This document shows, piece by piece, positions 42,605 to 51,265 of a stretch of 64,000 nt of DNA; the first letter of the stretch is position 1, and every line of letters begins with the position of its first letter. The stretch is from contig JAJTWY010000014.1 of assembly GCA_021463165.1 (NCBI GenBank), positions 1 to 64,000 of the forward strand, read 5' to 3'. This stretch comes from Pyrinomonadaceae bacterium (GTDB taxonomy: Bacteria > Acidobacteriota > Blastocatellia > Pyrinomonadales > Pyrinomonadaceae). Both the position numbers and the translations under genes were made by a program. Below the pieces are notes generated by a model. The model made no database searches and was not told the origin of the DNA. It saw nothing but the letters and a program-made list of their open reading frames with translations.

Positions 42605-45600
42605 CTATTCCAGGCCCACGAAATCTACATTCGTCACGCTTACGGTGATGTTTAGCGTCTTTGGCGCAAAGCGATAGCGTTTTGATGCCACTGTCAATAT
42701 ATAATCTGAACCAACCGGCACATCGTTGAACGAATACAACCCGAACGAGCTCGTCGTAGCGATCCGGCGGTTGTTCTGTACATCGATGAGCGTCACTACG
42801 GCGTTTCGAAGTGCCAGACCGCTCGGTGTGAAAACCCTTCCGGAAACGGTTATTCCCGACGGCGGCGGGGTTGGAGTAGGCGTCGGGGTTGGAGTTGGAG
42901 TTGGAGCCGCGCCTGTACACTTCCCTTGGCCTCCGGCGTTAAAGATCGCCTGCACCTCAGCCGCCGTCAGAGCGCCATTGTAGAAACTTACCTCGTCAAG
43001 CATCCCCTGAAACGTCAGTGACGAGTCGCGGTTAATGCCGTCTGCAAAGCGGACCGGATTGTTGAAAGTCACCGAGAACTGCGGCCCGCTTGTCCGGTCG
43101 AGCACACCGTTCAGATAAAGCCGCATGTCGGTGCCGTTCCAAACGAGGGCGGCGTGTGTCCACTGGTTTGTCGGAACTGGGGACGAGCCGAAAACGGCGC
43201 CTTGTTTCCAATAGGACAAAGTGCCGTTGACATAGTAAAGCGCACCGAAATTCGGCGAGCCAAAGTCGTTCGATATCACATGACGGAATGGTTGGTCAGC
43301 TACGGCAGGGTTCATCCAGAATTCAACCGAAAAGGGAGATCCCAGATTGAGCGTGGGTGTTTCAACATAACTGTTCCCGCCCGGGAATGAAAATGCCTGC
43401 CCGACCCTGCCCGCCGGATACGTCACACTTCCGGTTGGAGTCCCGTTCGCGCTACCGCGCGTATCGTTCGCATTGCCCTCGCCCGGATACCAGTTAGCCA
43501 ATGACGCAGGCGGCGCGACGCAGCCGCTCCCCGGCGACGGCGTCGGGCTCGGCGTTGGGCCACCACTAAATGCAAGGCCCCAGTCCGGTTCGAGGTCGAT
43601 AGCAATATTGCTTGTCAGCGGAGCCGACAGGTTGGTACCGTCAGGGTCCATAAGATATATATCGGCGTCTCCGTCGCGACTGCTGAAAAACACCACGCGG
43701 CTGCCATCGGGAGAAAATGCGGGAACGCCATCCCCATCGGGATGCGATGTCAAACGGTCCTGGTCCGATCCATCTGCGTTCATCGCGTAAACTTCGGCGT
43801 TCAAATCGCGCGAGCTCCAGAATATGATGCGGCTGCCATCCGGCGACCATCGCGGATTGTGACCACTCAGGGTCGTGAGTTGGACCTCGTTTGTGCCACC
43901 GGCAGTTATCGTGTAAACGTTGGTCGTTCCATTACGAAATGCCTGAAACGCAATACGGCTGCCATCCCGCGAATAGCTTGGGGCCTCGTCCGACCCTGAT
44001 CCGAAGTTTGTGAGCCTGACGTTGTTTGTGCCGTCGGTGTTCATGACATGGAGCGAATTTGTCGCTGCGCTGCCATAGACTATTCGAGTGCCGTCGGGCG
44101 AAAAACTTGGCCAGTTGTCGAGCCCGCTCGTCAGCTTCTCAAGACCGGTTCCGTCCGCGTTCATGATATAAATGCCAGTCGAGCCGCTCGAGCGGGCAAA
44201 AGCGATCTGACTGCCATCGGGCGAGAACCTCGGCTGGCGATCTGTCGCCGGATCATTTGTGAGACGCGTCTGGTCTGTACCGTCCGGGTTCATCGTATAG
44301 ATCTCGAAGTTGCCATCGCGATTGCTAGCAAAAACGATCCGGGTCGGGCCGGTCGGGGGTGGCGTCGGCGAGGGCAATGGTGTCAACGTAGGACTAGCAA
44401 CTGGCGTTGGTGTTGGGGTCGGGGTCGGAGTTGGTGTAGGCGTTGGTGTAGGCGTTGGTGGAGTCTGGCCCGGCTTGCACTTTCCATAATTCGCAGCATT
44501 GTAGATCGACTGGATCTCCGAGATGCCAAGCTCCCGGTTGAACATCTCAACTTCATCGATCACACCCGAGAAGAACGATCCCGCAAGCGAATCTGCCGAA
44601 CCCGTGGGCCGTGCTCCGAGTAGCAACGGCAGTGAGTTTTGCGGTGTAAAGGATGTACCGAGATTTGCACTCGCTACGCTGGCGCCGTTGACGAATATCG
44701 CCGCAGCCCCAGTCGTTTTATCGAAAGTCAAAGCGACGTGATGCCATGCGTTGGCCGTGAGAACGCTCGTCGAGGTCCCCAACACGTGGTTTCCGTTCGA
44801 CGTGTCGCGAATGTTTGCGAAAAGCGCCCCGGGAAGCACCGTACCGGTCGGACTGATACTTTGCCATAGGTGAACACCGGCCGAACCCGTAGGCGCGGCG
44901 TATTCGAAGATTGGGCGGCGCGTAGCAAGATCAGTCGGATAGATCCAAGCATCAAAAGTAAACGACTGGGTATTCAAGCTAGCCGAAGCCGGGATCGAGA
45001 CATGATCGTTAACACCGTCCATGTTGAACGCTTGCGCGACCACTCCCGGCGTAAAGCCTGCGCCATTCTGCAATGTCCCGTTATTCGATCCCTGGATATC
45101 ATTAGCGTTGCCGTCACCGGGGAGCCATGCGACCATTCCGGATGGGGCGACGACACACCCGGCGGCACTGCTTACTCCCCAACGAAGATTGACGTTGCCC
45201 GTTGCCCCATTCTTCCCATCAACGGCGACGTAATAGACCGTCCCGGCCACGGCCGTAAACCTTACCTGGCTCTGAATGTACCCAACACCGCCTTCGATAA
45301 AATCGTCATTTGTTCCTACCAATGTCAGTGCGTTAACACTCGCCCCTGTATAAACGCCAAGGGTTGTGTCGAAGTCGCTTCCAAGCGTGTTGAAGTAGGC
45401 CGGTCCAGACGTCGGAGCGACCCACCGATACCAAACCGACGCTCCGCCCTGGTCATTCCCGTGATTTGGTTCGCCGGTCTCCTTGTTCGCCCCAACATTT
45501 ATACCACCAACGGTGCCGACCGGGCCGGTGACCAGCTGTGCATTGACGAAGTCATTATTCGGCGGGACTGAGCCCGGTTTGCATTTGCCCGCGGGGCCGG

Positions 45601-46456
45601 CGCTGTAAATGGCCTGAATCTCTGACTGGGCCAATGCCCGCGAAAAGATCTCGACCTCATCGATCATTCCCGGAAAGAATCGGGTCTGAAAGGACTCTTC
45701 CTTCCCAATAGCGACCGCACGGTCGGTGGCCAGGATGGCATTGCTGCCTGCGATGGTCTGAGTATTGACGCGCTCACCATTGATATAGATCGAGAATACC
45801 CCGCTCGGTGGATCGTACGTCATAGCCACGTGCGACCAAGTATTGAGCGGAATCGTTCCGCCCTCGATGTTCGGCTCGGCGCCGTTGGTGAAATGGATCG
45901 CGCTGAAAAGTTGCAGATTCCCGTTCCGATTTACCGTCCAGAGTCCGTATGAATCGGAAGTTGAACTCGTACTAAAATCCTGTGCCCATTTCGTCATTAT
46001 AGCGTCGAGATTATTGACAGGAGGAAGGCCCGACGGATTGATCCACGCATCGATCGAGATCGCGCCGGATATTTTCAAGCTGGCGGGATTGCCGAGCGCC
46101 ACATATCCTGTGGTCCCGTTAAGGGTAAACGCTTGGGCGACCTTGCCAGCCGCATTGGCCGTCGCACCACCCGTCAACGTGCCGTTGTTTGTACCGCGGA
46201 TATCGTTCGCATTCCCATCGCCCGGCCACCAGCTGACCATATTGGCCGGTGGAGCAACACAGCCCGCGAGCGACGTTAAAGAGGGGGAACCGGCCGGTGA
46301 CTGCGCCAGGGCCCAGGCGGCCTCTCGTGTTCCGATAGGCACAACCGCCGCTCGGTGGCCAACCGCGGCGGCAGATGCCTCTTCGCGAACCAAGGCAACC
46401 ATCGAAAAGGCAATCGTCAAGATCAACATGACGATCAGCACCAGGTTTCGGGTCAT
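42605..46456 (-). CDS. Giant secreted LamG / PD40 propeller / CnaB-like protein
   Basis: 1,283 residues from the ATG at 46456, chosen because GGAGG stands four bases upstream. Signal sequence at residues 1-29. Three LamG/concanavalin-like domains, each beginning with CVAPPxxxxxWxPGxGNANDxxG (about 65-300, 440-670, 985-1165), bind carbohydrate or protein in related folds. A PPC-like domain lies at about 310-435. A Thr-Pro linker precedes seven or so WD40-like PD40 blades (about 715-960; FSPDGSRIAF, ASNRDGNFEIYTMNPDG). A last Thr-Pro linker leads to a C-terminal CnaB/carboxypeptidase-regulatory-like domain (about 1195-1283; GRVFTPSGLALRNAVVTL). It is probably an outer-surface or secreted adhesin. 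It converges on the pseudokinase gene (16 bp). Confidence 0.88.
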   Translation of the reverse strand: MTRNLVLIVMLILTIAFSMVALVREEASAAAVGHRAAVVPIGTREAAWALAQSPAGSPSLTSLAGCVAPPANMVSWWPGDGNANDIRGTNNGTLTGGATANAAGKVAQAFTLNGTTGYVALGNPASLKISGAISIDAWINPSGLPPVNNLDAIMTKWAQDFSTSSTSDSYGLWTVNRNGNLQLFSAIHFTNGAEPNIEGGTIPLNTWSHVAMTYDPPSGVFSIYINGERVNTQTIAGSNAILATDRAVAIGKEESFQTRFFPGMIDEVEIFSRALAQSEIQAIYSAGPAGKCKPGSVPPNNDFVNAQLVTGPVGTVGGINVGANKETGEPNHGNDQGGASVWYRWVAPTSGPAYFNTLGSDFDTTLGVYTGASVNALTLVGTNDDFIEGGVGYIQSQVRFTAVAGTVYYVAVDGKNGATGNVNLRWGVSSAAGCVVAPSGMVAWLPGDGNANDIQGSNNGTLQNGAGFTPGVVAQAFNMDGVNDHVSIPASASLNTQSFTFDAWIYPTDLATRRPIFEYAAPTGSAGVHLWQSISPTGTVLPGALFANIRDTSNGNHVLGTSTSVLTANAWHHVALTFDKTTGAAAIFVNGASVASANLGTSFTPQNSLPLLLGARPTGSADSLAGSFFSGVIDEVEMFNRELGISEIQSIYNAANYGKCKPGQTPPTPTPTPTPTPTPTPTPTPVASPTLTPLPSPTPPPTGPTRIVFASNRDGNFEIYTMNPDGTDQTRLTNDPATDRQPRFSPDGSQIAFARSSGSTGIYIMNADGTGLEKLTSGLDNWPSFSPDGTRIVYGSAATNSLHVMNTDGTNNVRLTNFGSGSDEAPSYSRDGSRIAFQAFRNGTTNVYTITAGGTNEVQLTTLSGHNPRWSPDGSRIIFWSSRDLNAEVYAMNADGSDQDRLTSHPDGDGVPAFSPDGSRVVFFSSRDGDADIYLMDPDGTNLSAPLTSNIAIDLEPDWGLAFSGGPTPSPTPSPGSGCVAPPASLANWYPGEGNANDTRGSANGTPTGSVTYPAGRVGQAFSFPGGNSYVETPTLNLGSPFSVEFWMNPAVADQPFRHVISNDFGSPNFGALYYVNGTLSYWKQGAVFGSSPVPTNQWTHAALVWNGTDMRLYLNGVLDRTSGPQFSVTFNNPVRFADGINRDSSLTFQGMLDEVSFYNGALTAAEVQAIFNAGGQGKCTGAAPTPTPTPTPTPTPPPSGITVSGRVFTPSGLALRNAVVTLIDVQNNRRIATTSSFGLYSFNDVPVGSDYILTVASKRYRFAPKTLNITVSVTNVDFVGLE
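42868..42906. repeat. GGNGTN hexanucleotide repeat coding a Pro-Thr linker (short)
   Basis: Repeats of GG(A/G)GTT/GG(C/A)GTN, reading Pro-Thr on the minus strand, in the linker before the C-terminal domain of the giant LamG protein. Six-base units keep the frame, so length changes would vary linker length, not expression. Confidence 0.7.
44404..44462. repeat. GGNGTN hexanucleotide repeat coding a Pro-Thr linker (long)
   Basis: About ten six-base units (GGCGTTGGTGTTGGGGTCGG...) encode the (PT)n linker between the second LamG domain and the PD40 propeller on the minus strand. Slippage would lengthen or shorten the spacer in steps of two residues. Confidence 0.75.
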
Positions 46457-46689
46457 AAAACCTCCGGCAAGACGCACTGCTTTAGTTCACCAAGAATATA
46501 CCAATTCTTCGCGTTTCCAACGAAAAAAACGAAAAGATCAAGAAATTAGTAATGGATCAACTAGAAAGCACGGTCTTTCGCCGACGCCGGTCGTCACGTG
46601 TTCGATCGCTGCCGCCGGAATGTTGCCCGGCGGTGTAAACTTCTGAGGCGGTGCGGGTTCCTAAGAAACAGGTTTGGGACGCAGTTCCG

Positions 46690-48246
46690 CTACTGCACGG
46701 TCTGGACCTCGGCGCTTTCCAAGCGACGGCGTCTCCGGGCGGCACGCCATGTACGGAGGCCTTCCCCGGTCAGGCTGAGGATGGTGCGACGATTGTCGAA
46801 AAGGAGCTTTAACCAAGCGGATCGGCTCATTTGAGGAAAATAGATCCCACGGAAGAATAGACGGGCGACCAGGTGGCTGATACGTATGTCGATCGGGGCT
46901 TCGCGTATGGCGTTGACCGCCTCCCAGTTTCGCTGAGGGCTATAGGATCGCGACCAGGCATTGAATGTTTCCTTTTTGGCGTCCTCGATCGACATCTTTA
47001 GCGGATCGTGGGCCATGACAAAAGGAGCGAAATCTAGCCAATGCGTTGGGCGCTTCAAACGACCGGCTTTTGCGAGACGATCGTAAAGCGGGGTCGAAGG
47101 GAACGGAGTAAGCTGACCAAAAACCGGAAGGCCCGGAGCCCAGCTCTCGATCTCGTTGACGGTTCGGTCAGAAACACCCGGTGTATCGTTGTCCATCCCA
47201 AAAATGAACGAGGTTATCGCGTAGATATTCCGCTTACGAAGCCCTTCGAGCACACCCTTATAATTCTCGGGACGAGAGAAATTCTTATTTACGTCCGCCA
47301 TGTTGGCCGGATCGATCGACTCCATACCGATGAATACCCATTTGCCTCCGGCTTCGGCGATCAGGTCGACGAGTTCCTCGTCCGCGAGCAGATTCGCACT
47401 TATCTGGGCTACCCAGGGAAGTTGAGCACCGGCCGCGATAATATCCCGCAGAAGCCCCTTCAAACGCTTCTTGTTGATGGCGAGATTGTCGTCGATAAAG
47501 AAGACGGCCATCTGGCCTTTCTCCTTCTTCGCCCTGGCTTTCAGCCGAAGTAATTCCTCGACGACGCTTTCATTTGTCCGAAAACGGATCGAGTCACCAA
47601 AGAAACCTGTGACCGTACAGAATTCACACCCGTAAGGACACCCGCGGCCGGTCTCGATCGGCACAACAAAGAATTTTCCCCAGCCTTCGCCCATTCGCGA
47701 CATTATCGGCCGGAGAAACTTTGGAACAAGCGAAAATTGGTCAAGATCGAGAGTTTCCCATGGGATGTGCGGATAATGTTGAAGACCGGGTTTTACATCA
47801 TGGCCCTTTTCATCCAGCTTTGGCTGATAGATCTCCCGAAGTTCACCGTTCGCCGCGTCTGTGACCATTCGAGCCCAGTAATCATCAGCTTCGCCGAGTG
47901 CGACGGCGTCAGCATGCCTTGGCCCACCGTTCTTGCCGAGGGCCTCGTCAGGGCATTCCGTGACATGCGGGCCACCCATCACGACCTTGAACCCAGCTTC
48001 ACGAAGGGCGTCCGCAACGAGATAGGCGCGAGCAACCATCCGCGTCATTGATCCGATCCCGACAAGGCCAATATTCTCATCCCGGCAAAACTGAACAAGC
48101 TCGGCCCGCGTCATCGCTTTTGCGTTTCCATCGATCAGGATAACTTCGTGTTCAGGCGGCGTCAGCGATTGGAGCAGAAACATCCAGAGATGCGGCATGA
48201 AGTTACGCGTGATGCCATTATCCGGGTTGTAAAGTAAGATCTTCAT
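46690..48246 (-). CDS. B12-binding-domain radical SAM enzyme
   Basis: A 518-residue enzyme. The N-terminal cobalamin-binding Rossmann domain (about 1-150) begins MKILLYNPD and carries LVGIGSMTRM and VVMGGPHVTECPDEAL. The radical SAM domain (about 190-420) has the 4Fe-4S motif CPYGCEFC (CxxxCxxC) and the usual FIDDNLAINKKR, WVAQISANLLAD, FIGMESIDPANM and GMDNDTPG segments. The C-terminal 90 residues are helical and basic. This is the BchE/HpnP/HpnR-like class of methylases and cyclases acting on lipids or tetrapyrroles. A hopanoid or lipid methylase is possible, but no hopanoid gene lies near and I do not assign a substrate. Confidence 0.88.
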   Translation of the reverse strand: MKILLYNPDNGITRNFMPHLWMFLLQSLTPPEHEVILIDGNAKAMTRAELVQFCRDENIGLVGIGSMTRMVARAYLVADALREAGFKVVMGGPHVTECPDEALGKNGGPRHADAVALGEADDYWARMVTDAANGELREIYQPKLDEKGHDVKPGLQHYPHIPWETLDLDQFSLVPKFLRPIMSRMGEGWGKFFVVPIETGRGCPYGCEFCTVTGFFGDSIRFRTNESVVEELLRLKARAKKEKGQMAVFFIDDNLAINKKRLKGLLRDIIAAGAQLPWVAQISANLLADEELVDLIAEAGGKWVFIGMESIDPANMADVNKNFSRPENYKGVLEGLRKRNIYAITSFIFGMDNDTPGVSDRTVNEIESWAPGLPVFGQLTPFPSTPLYDRLAKAGRLKRPTHWLDFAPFVMAHDPLKMSIEDAKKETFNAWSRSYSPQRNWEAVNAIREAPIDIRISHLVARLFFRGIYFPQMSRSAWLKLLFDNRRTILSLTGEGLRTWRAARRRRRLESAEVQTVQ

Positions 48247-48359
48247 TAAAGGACGACCGAAATCAGCAAACAGTACCTCAGAGTTCTAATCGTCTTTGGG
48301 GACTATATTGGATTGAGAACGATTTATCGACCCATCATCTCATTTTTAATAGGCTTTCG

Positions 48360-49169
48360 CTATCTTAGAATAATTTTTTTGATAAGGGCAAAAAATATGG
48401 CATCCGGCAAGAGTTTTCGCGCCTTCAGGATCCCTTTTGTATTCGCCCCGTACCGCATCCTCCTTGTACCGTCGGTCACAGCCTGGTAGATCGTCTGCGC
48501 AACGATCTCACCATCGGGTGCCTCGCGCCCGGCCTTGTCCATGTTATCGATTGCTCGTGAAACAAAACTATCGTACACGGTCAGGCCTTCCTTCTTTGTA
48601 AGCTCCTTTGACCTATCGTAGAAGTCCGTTTTGATCGGGCCGGGCTCGATCAGTTTGACCCTAATATTAAAAGGCTCGAGTTCATAATGCAGCGATTCAG
48701 AAAACCCCTCGACCGCCCACTTGGTCGCGTGATATAAGCTGGAAACCGGAAAGGCCATCCGACCGCCAACCGACGAAACATTTACGATCAACCCTTTTTT
48801 CTGTTCGCGAAAATACGGCAATATCTCGCGGCAAACACTCATCAAGCCGAGAACGTTCGTTTCGAACTGTCGCTCGATCTGCTCAGACGAAGCCGCTTCA
48901 AAGGCCCCTAGCAGTCCGTATCCCGCGTTATTTACGACGACATCGATCCGCCCGAATCGCTCCAGCGTCGCTGCTATCGCCGCACGTATCGACTCGGGAT
49001 CGGTCACATCAAGGCGAAGGCATTCGATATCGACTATCCGAGCCAGATCGGTCGCTTTCTCCGGTGATCGCATGGTCGCGGCAACCTTCCAATTCTTGGC
49101 CTGAAACAGCTTCGCAGTGTGCAGTCCGATCCCGCTTGACGCGCCTGTGATAAATATGACTTTGTCCAT
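48360..49169 (-). CDS. Short-chain dehydrogenase/reductase
   Basis: A 269-residue classical SDR counted from the ATG at 49169. The NAD(P)-binding TGASSGIGLHTA is at residues 8-19, NNAGYG near 83-88, the catalytic serine in VNVSSVGG, and YHATK with catalytic Tyr and Lys. The C-terminal half (PGPIKTDFYDRS) resembles the group of oxidoreductases acting on lipids or ketones. Substrate unknown. The ATG lies only 7 bases after a perfect TATAAT, so this mRNA may be leaderless. It is divergent from the Mre11-like gene (124 bp apart) and 113 bp downstream of it stands the radical SAM gene on the same strand. Confidence 0.9.
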   Translation of the reverse strand: MDKVIFITGASSGIGLHTAKLFQAKNWKVAATMRSPEKATDLARIVDIECLRLDVTDPESIRAAIAATLERFGRIDVVVNNAGYGLLGAFEAASSEQIERQFETNVLGLMSVCREILPYFREQKKGLIVNVSSVGGRMAFPVSSLYHATKWAVEGFSESLHYELEPFNIRVKLIEPGPIKTDFYDRSKELTKKEGLTVYDSFVSRAIDNMDKAGREAPDGEIVAQTIYQAVTDGTRRMRYGANTKGILKARKLLPDAIFFALIKKIILR

Positions 49170-49176
49170 TCGTTGG

Positions 49177-49182
49177 ATTATA
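49177..49182 (-). promoter_or_regulatory. Perfect -10 (TATAAT) for the SDR gene, leaderless spacing
   Basis: TATAAT on the minus strand at 49177-49182, with seven bases to the ATG at 49169, placing the transcription start at or one base from the start codon. No ribosome binding site is visible. The -35 region (ACAATT/TACAAT) is weak. Confidence 0.45.
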
Positions 49183-49280
49183 ACCGTAGAGACGCCGAGA
49201 ATTGTACGGCTTGCATCGCAGTTCCCGCTATCAGTCAATTCTTTGCCGGTTTCCTATGCCGCGCCGGGTCGCGGCGATGA

Positions 49281-49286
49281 TAAACT
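49281..49286 (+). promoter_or_regulatory. Candidate extended -10 (TGATAAACT) for the Mre11-like gene
   Basis: TGA followed by TAAACT (49281-49286) forms an extended -10 ending seven bases before the ATG at 49294; there is no ribosome binding site between them. Position and spacing resemble the divergent SDR gene and fdhD. Confidence 0.3.
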
Positions 49287-49293
49287 TAGCGAT

Positions 49294-50574
49294 ATGAAGT
49301 TCCTTCATATTGCCGATGTGCATCTCGGGTGTACCAGATATCAATTGGCTGAAAGCCCGCGGGACTTTTTCGACGCGTGGATCGATGTGCTCAAACGATA
49401 CGCGATCGATGAAAGGGTCGATTTTGTCATAATGTGCGGTGATTTCTTCCACAAGCGCTCGGTCCCGCCGGAAACAATGAATTATGCCGTCGAAGGGCTA
49501 ACGATGATGCGGGACGCGGGTATTCCCGTAATATCGATCGAGGGCAATCACGATCAGAAATACTCTGACAGCGCCTTTAGTTGGCTCAGATCACTTTCGA
49601 GCTGGGGATTACTCAAGCTGCTCGAACCCGAGACCAAAGACGGAGTAGCCAGTTACTCTGCATGGAACGAAACGACAAAAAAAGGAGGCTATTTCGACAT
49701 TGGCCGCGTGCGCATCTTCGGGTCAGACTGGTACGGAGCTTCCGGTAACTGGGCGATCCCGATGTTGACCGAGGCGATCAAGAACGAACGCAGGCCCGGT
49801 GCATTCCACATTCTTCTTCTCCATACCGATGTCGAAGGGCATCAGGTCCATCCGATCCCGGCCCTTTCCGTAGCGGCCTTGAAGGAGCTCAAATCCGTCG
49901 TCGAATACGTAGGCCTGGGGCACACGCACAAGCACTACGAGATCGACAATTGGGCGTTCAACCCCGGTTCGATCGAGATCACGAACATCAGTGAGTATCG
50001 TGAGACACGCGGCGCTTTTGTCGTGGAGATAGGAGAGGATAATACTGTCATCGCCCGCCATGTCACCGATTACCGTTTTCGTCCGTTTCAGCAACTGAAG
50101 TTTGACGTGAGCAACATCGAAAGCGGCAAGGCCGTGACCGCCGGTGTCGTGGAAAAAGTAAGCCGTGAGGCCCGCGTCGCCGAAGAAGGCAAGCCTCAGC
50201 CCATTATCGAGGTCATACTGCGAGGACAGCTAGGGTTTCCGAACTCATTACTCGAGATGGCAAAGATCCGAGACGAGGCGAAGGCGATCACGGGCGCGCT
50301 GCACGTGAGGATAAAGAACCAGACAGTTCCCGCTGATCATCCCGACGCTGGATCGGATATCCCCGACGAAGGCCGCGAACGTCTCGAACGCCGTGTCATC
50401 GGGGATCTGGTCGCTCGCGATAGCAGGTTTAAGCAAATGGCTGATGAATTTTCCGAGGCGGTGATCGGCGCGAAGCGAATGGCCCTCTCGGATGATGAAC
50501 CCCAGAAGATATCTGAATTCATCGCAGTTAAAATGTCCGAGAATCGAAGGGATCGAGGTTCAACCCGTGTCTGA
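49294..50574 (+). CDS. Mre11/SbcD-like DNA repair exonuclease
   Basis: A 426-residue metallophosphoesterase counted from the ATG at 49294 (MKFLHIADVHLG). The phosphoesterase motifs are in order: DVHLG, CGDFFHK, EGNHDQKY, LLHTDVEG and GHTHKHYEI. A capping domain follows (about 280-360), with a C-terminal helical region rich in Lys/Glu. This is the SbcD/Mre11 (DNA repair exonuclease, YhaO-like) family acting on double-strand breaks, usually with an SbcC/Rad50 ATPase. No such partner is next to it, so it could be the stand-alone YhaO-type. TAAACT with an extended TG lies seven bases before the ATG, so leaderless start is possible. Confidence 0.88.
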   Translation: MKFLHIADVHLGCTRYQLAESPRDFFDAWIDVLKRYAIDERVDFVIMCGDFFHKRSVPPETMNYAVEGLTMMRDAGIPVISIEGNHDQKYSDSAFSWLRSLSSWGLLKLLEPETKDGVASYSAWNETTKKGGYFDIGRVRIFGSDWYGASGNWAIPMLTEAIKNERRPGAFHILLLHTDVEGHQVHPIPALSVAALKELKSVVEYVGLGHTHKHYEIDNWAFNPGSIEITNISEYRETRGAFVVEIGEDNTVIARHVTDYRFRPFQQLKFDVSNIESGKAVTAGVVEKVSREARVAEEGKPQPIIEVILRGQLGFPNSLLEMAKIRDEAKAITGALHVRIKNQTVPADHPDAGSDIPDEGRERLERRVIGDLVARDSRFKQMADEFSEAVIGAKRMALSDDEPQKISEFIAVKMSENRRDRGSTRV

Positions 50575-51265
50575 CGCAATAAAAAAACTTCGTGGCATCC
50601 GGCAGATCCCTATATTTCCGCTGCCGCTTGTCCTGCTGCCCAATGAGCTGCTTCCCCTGCACATCTTCGAGCCAAGATACCGGCAGATGCTGCGGGACAT
50701 CGAGGCAGGTAATAGGCTCTTCGGTGTCGTCCGTTTCGAACCCGACGATCTGTCCACCGAACGCCCTGAGGAAGGAGCCATCGGATGCGTTGCCGAGCTT
50801 CGCGAATCCGAACAGCTGCCGGACGGAAGATCGAATATCCTGACGTTCGGAGCGGTGCGCTTCAGGATCGTTGAATACGTGGAAACTGATGCACCATACC
50901 GGGTCGCGGACGTTGATTTTTTTTCGGACGATCCTGAAAAGGCTGAGGACGTCGCACCGTTGGCCGATGAAGTGTTCGAGCTGTTTCAGCGTATGGCAAA
51001 AGCGGCATTCCGGATGAGCGGCGGCCGCGGCATTATGCCGGAGATCCGACGGACTGACGCCGAATCACTCTCCTTTCTGATCACGGCAGCGTTCAATTTT
51101 GACAATGATAAGAAGTATCGTCTCCTCGCGATGACCTCAACGACAAACCGCCTGGCCGAGCTAAAGGAGATGCTCGATCAGGCGGTCAAACAGATCGAAA
51201 AGAATGTTGATATTCAGGCGATCTCGCGGACGAACGGCCACGGGCCGTCCAAGATCGACCTCTAA
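50567..51265 (+). CDS. Lon N-terminal (LON substrate-binding) domain protein
   Basis: A 232-residue protein from a GTG at 50567, chosen because GAGG sits nine bases upstream and it overlaps the Mre11-like stop by eight bases; the frame also stays open from 50492. Residues about 12-200 are the LON domain (PIFPLPLVLLPNELLPLHIFEPRYRQMLRDI, FGVVRFEP, GCVAEL ... FGAVRFRI) with no AAA+ or protease part. Such stand-alone domains bind substrates in proteostasis; the partner is unknown. The C-terminus (about 185-232) is a helix with Gln/Lys-rich end. It converges on the hydrolase-like gene with a 4-bp overlap of stops. Confidence 0.87.
   Translation: MSDAIKKLRGIRQIPIFPLPLVLLPNELLPLHIFEPRYRQMLRDIEAGNRLFGVVRFEPDDLSTERPEEGAIGCVAELRESEQLPDGRSNILTFGAVRFRIVEYVETDAPYRVADVDFFSDDPEKAEDVAPLADEVFELFQRMAKAAFRMSGGRGIMPEIRRTDAESLSFLITAAFNFDNDKKYRLLAMTSTTNRLAELKEMLDQAVKQIEKNVDIQAISRTNGHGPSKIDL

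Noticed and set aside
42868..44462. Poly Pro-Thr coding repeats as a CRISPR or minisatellite locus.
   Set aside because: Units are six bases, in frame within a coding region, with no spacers.
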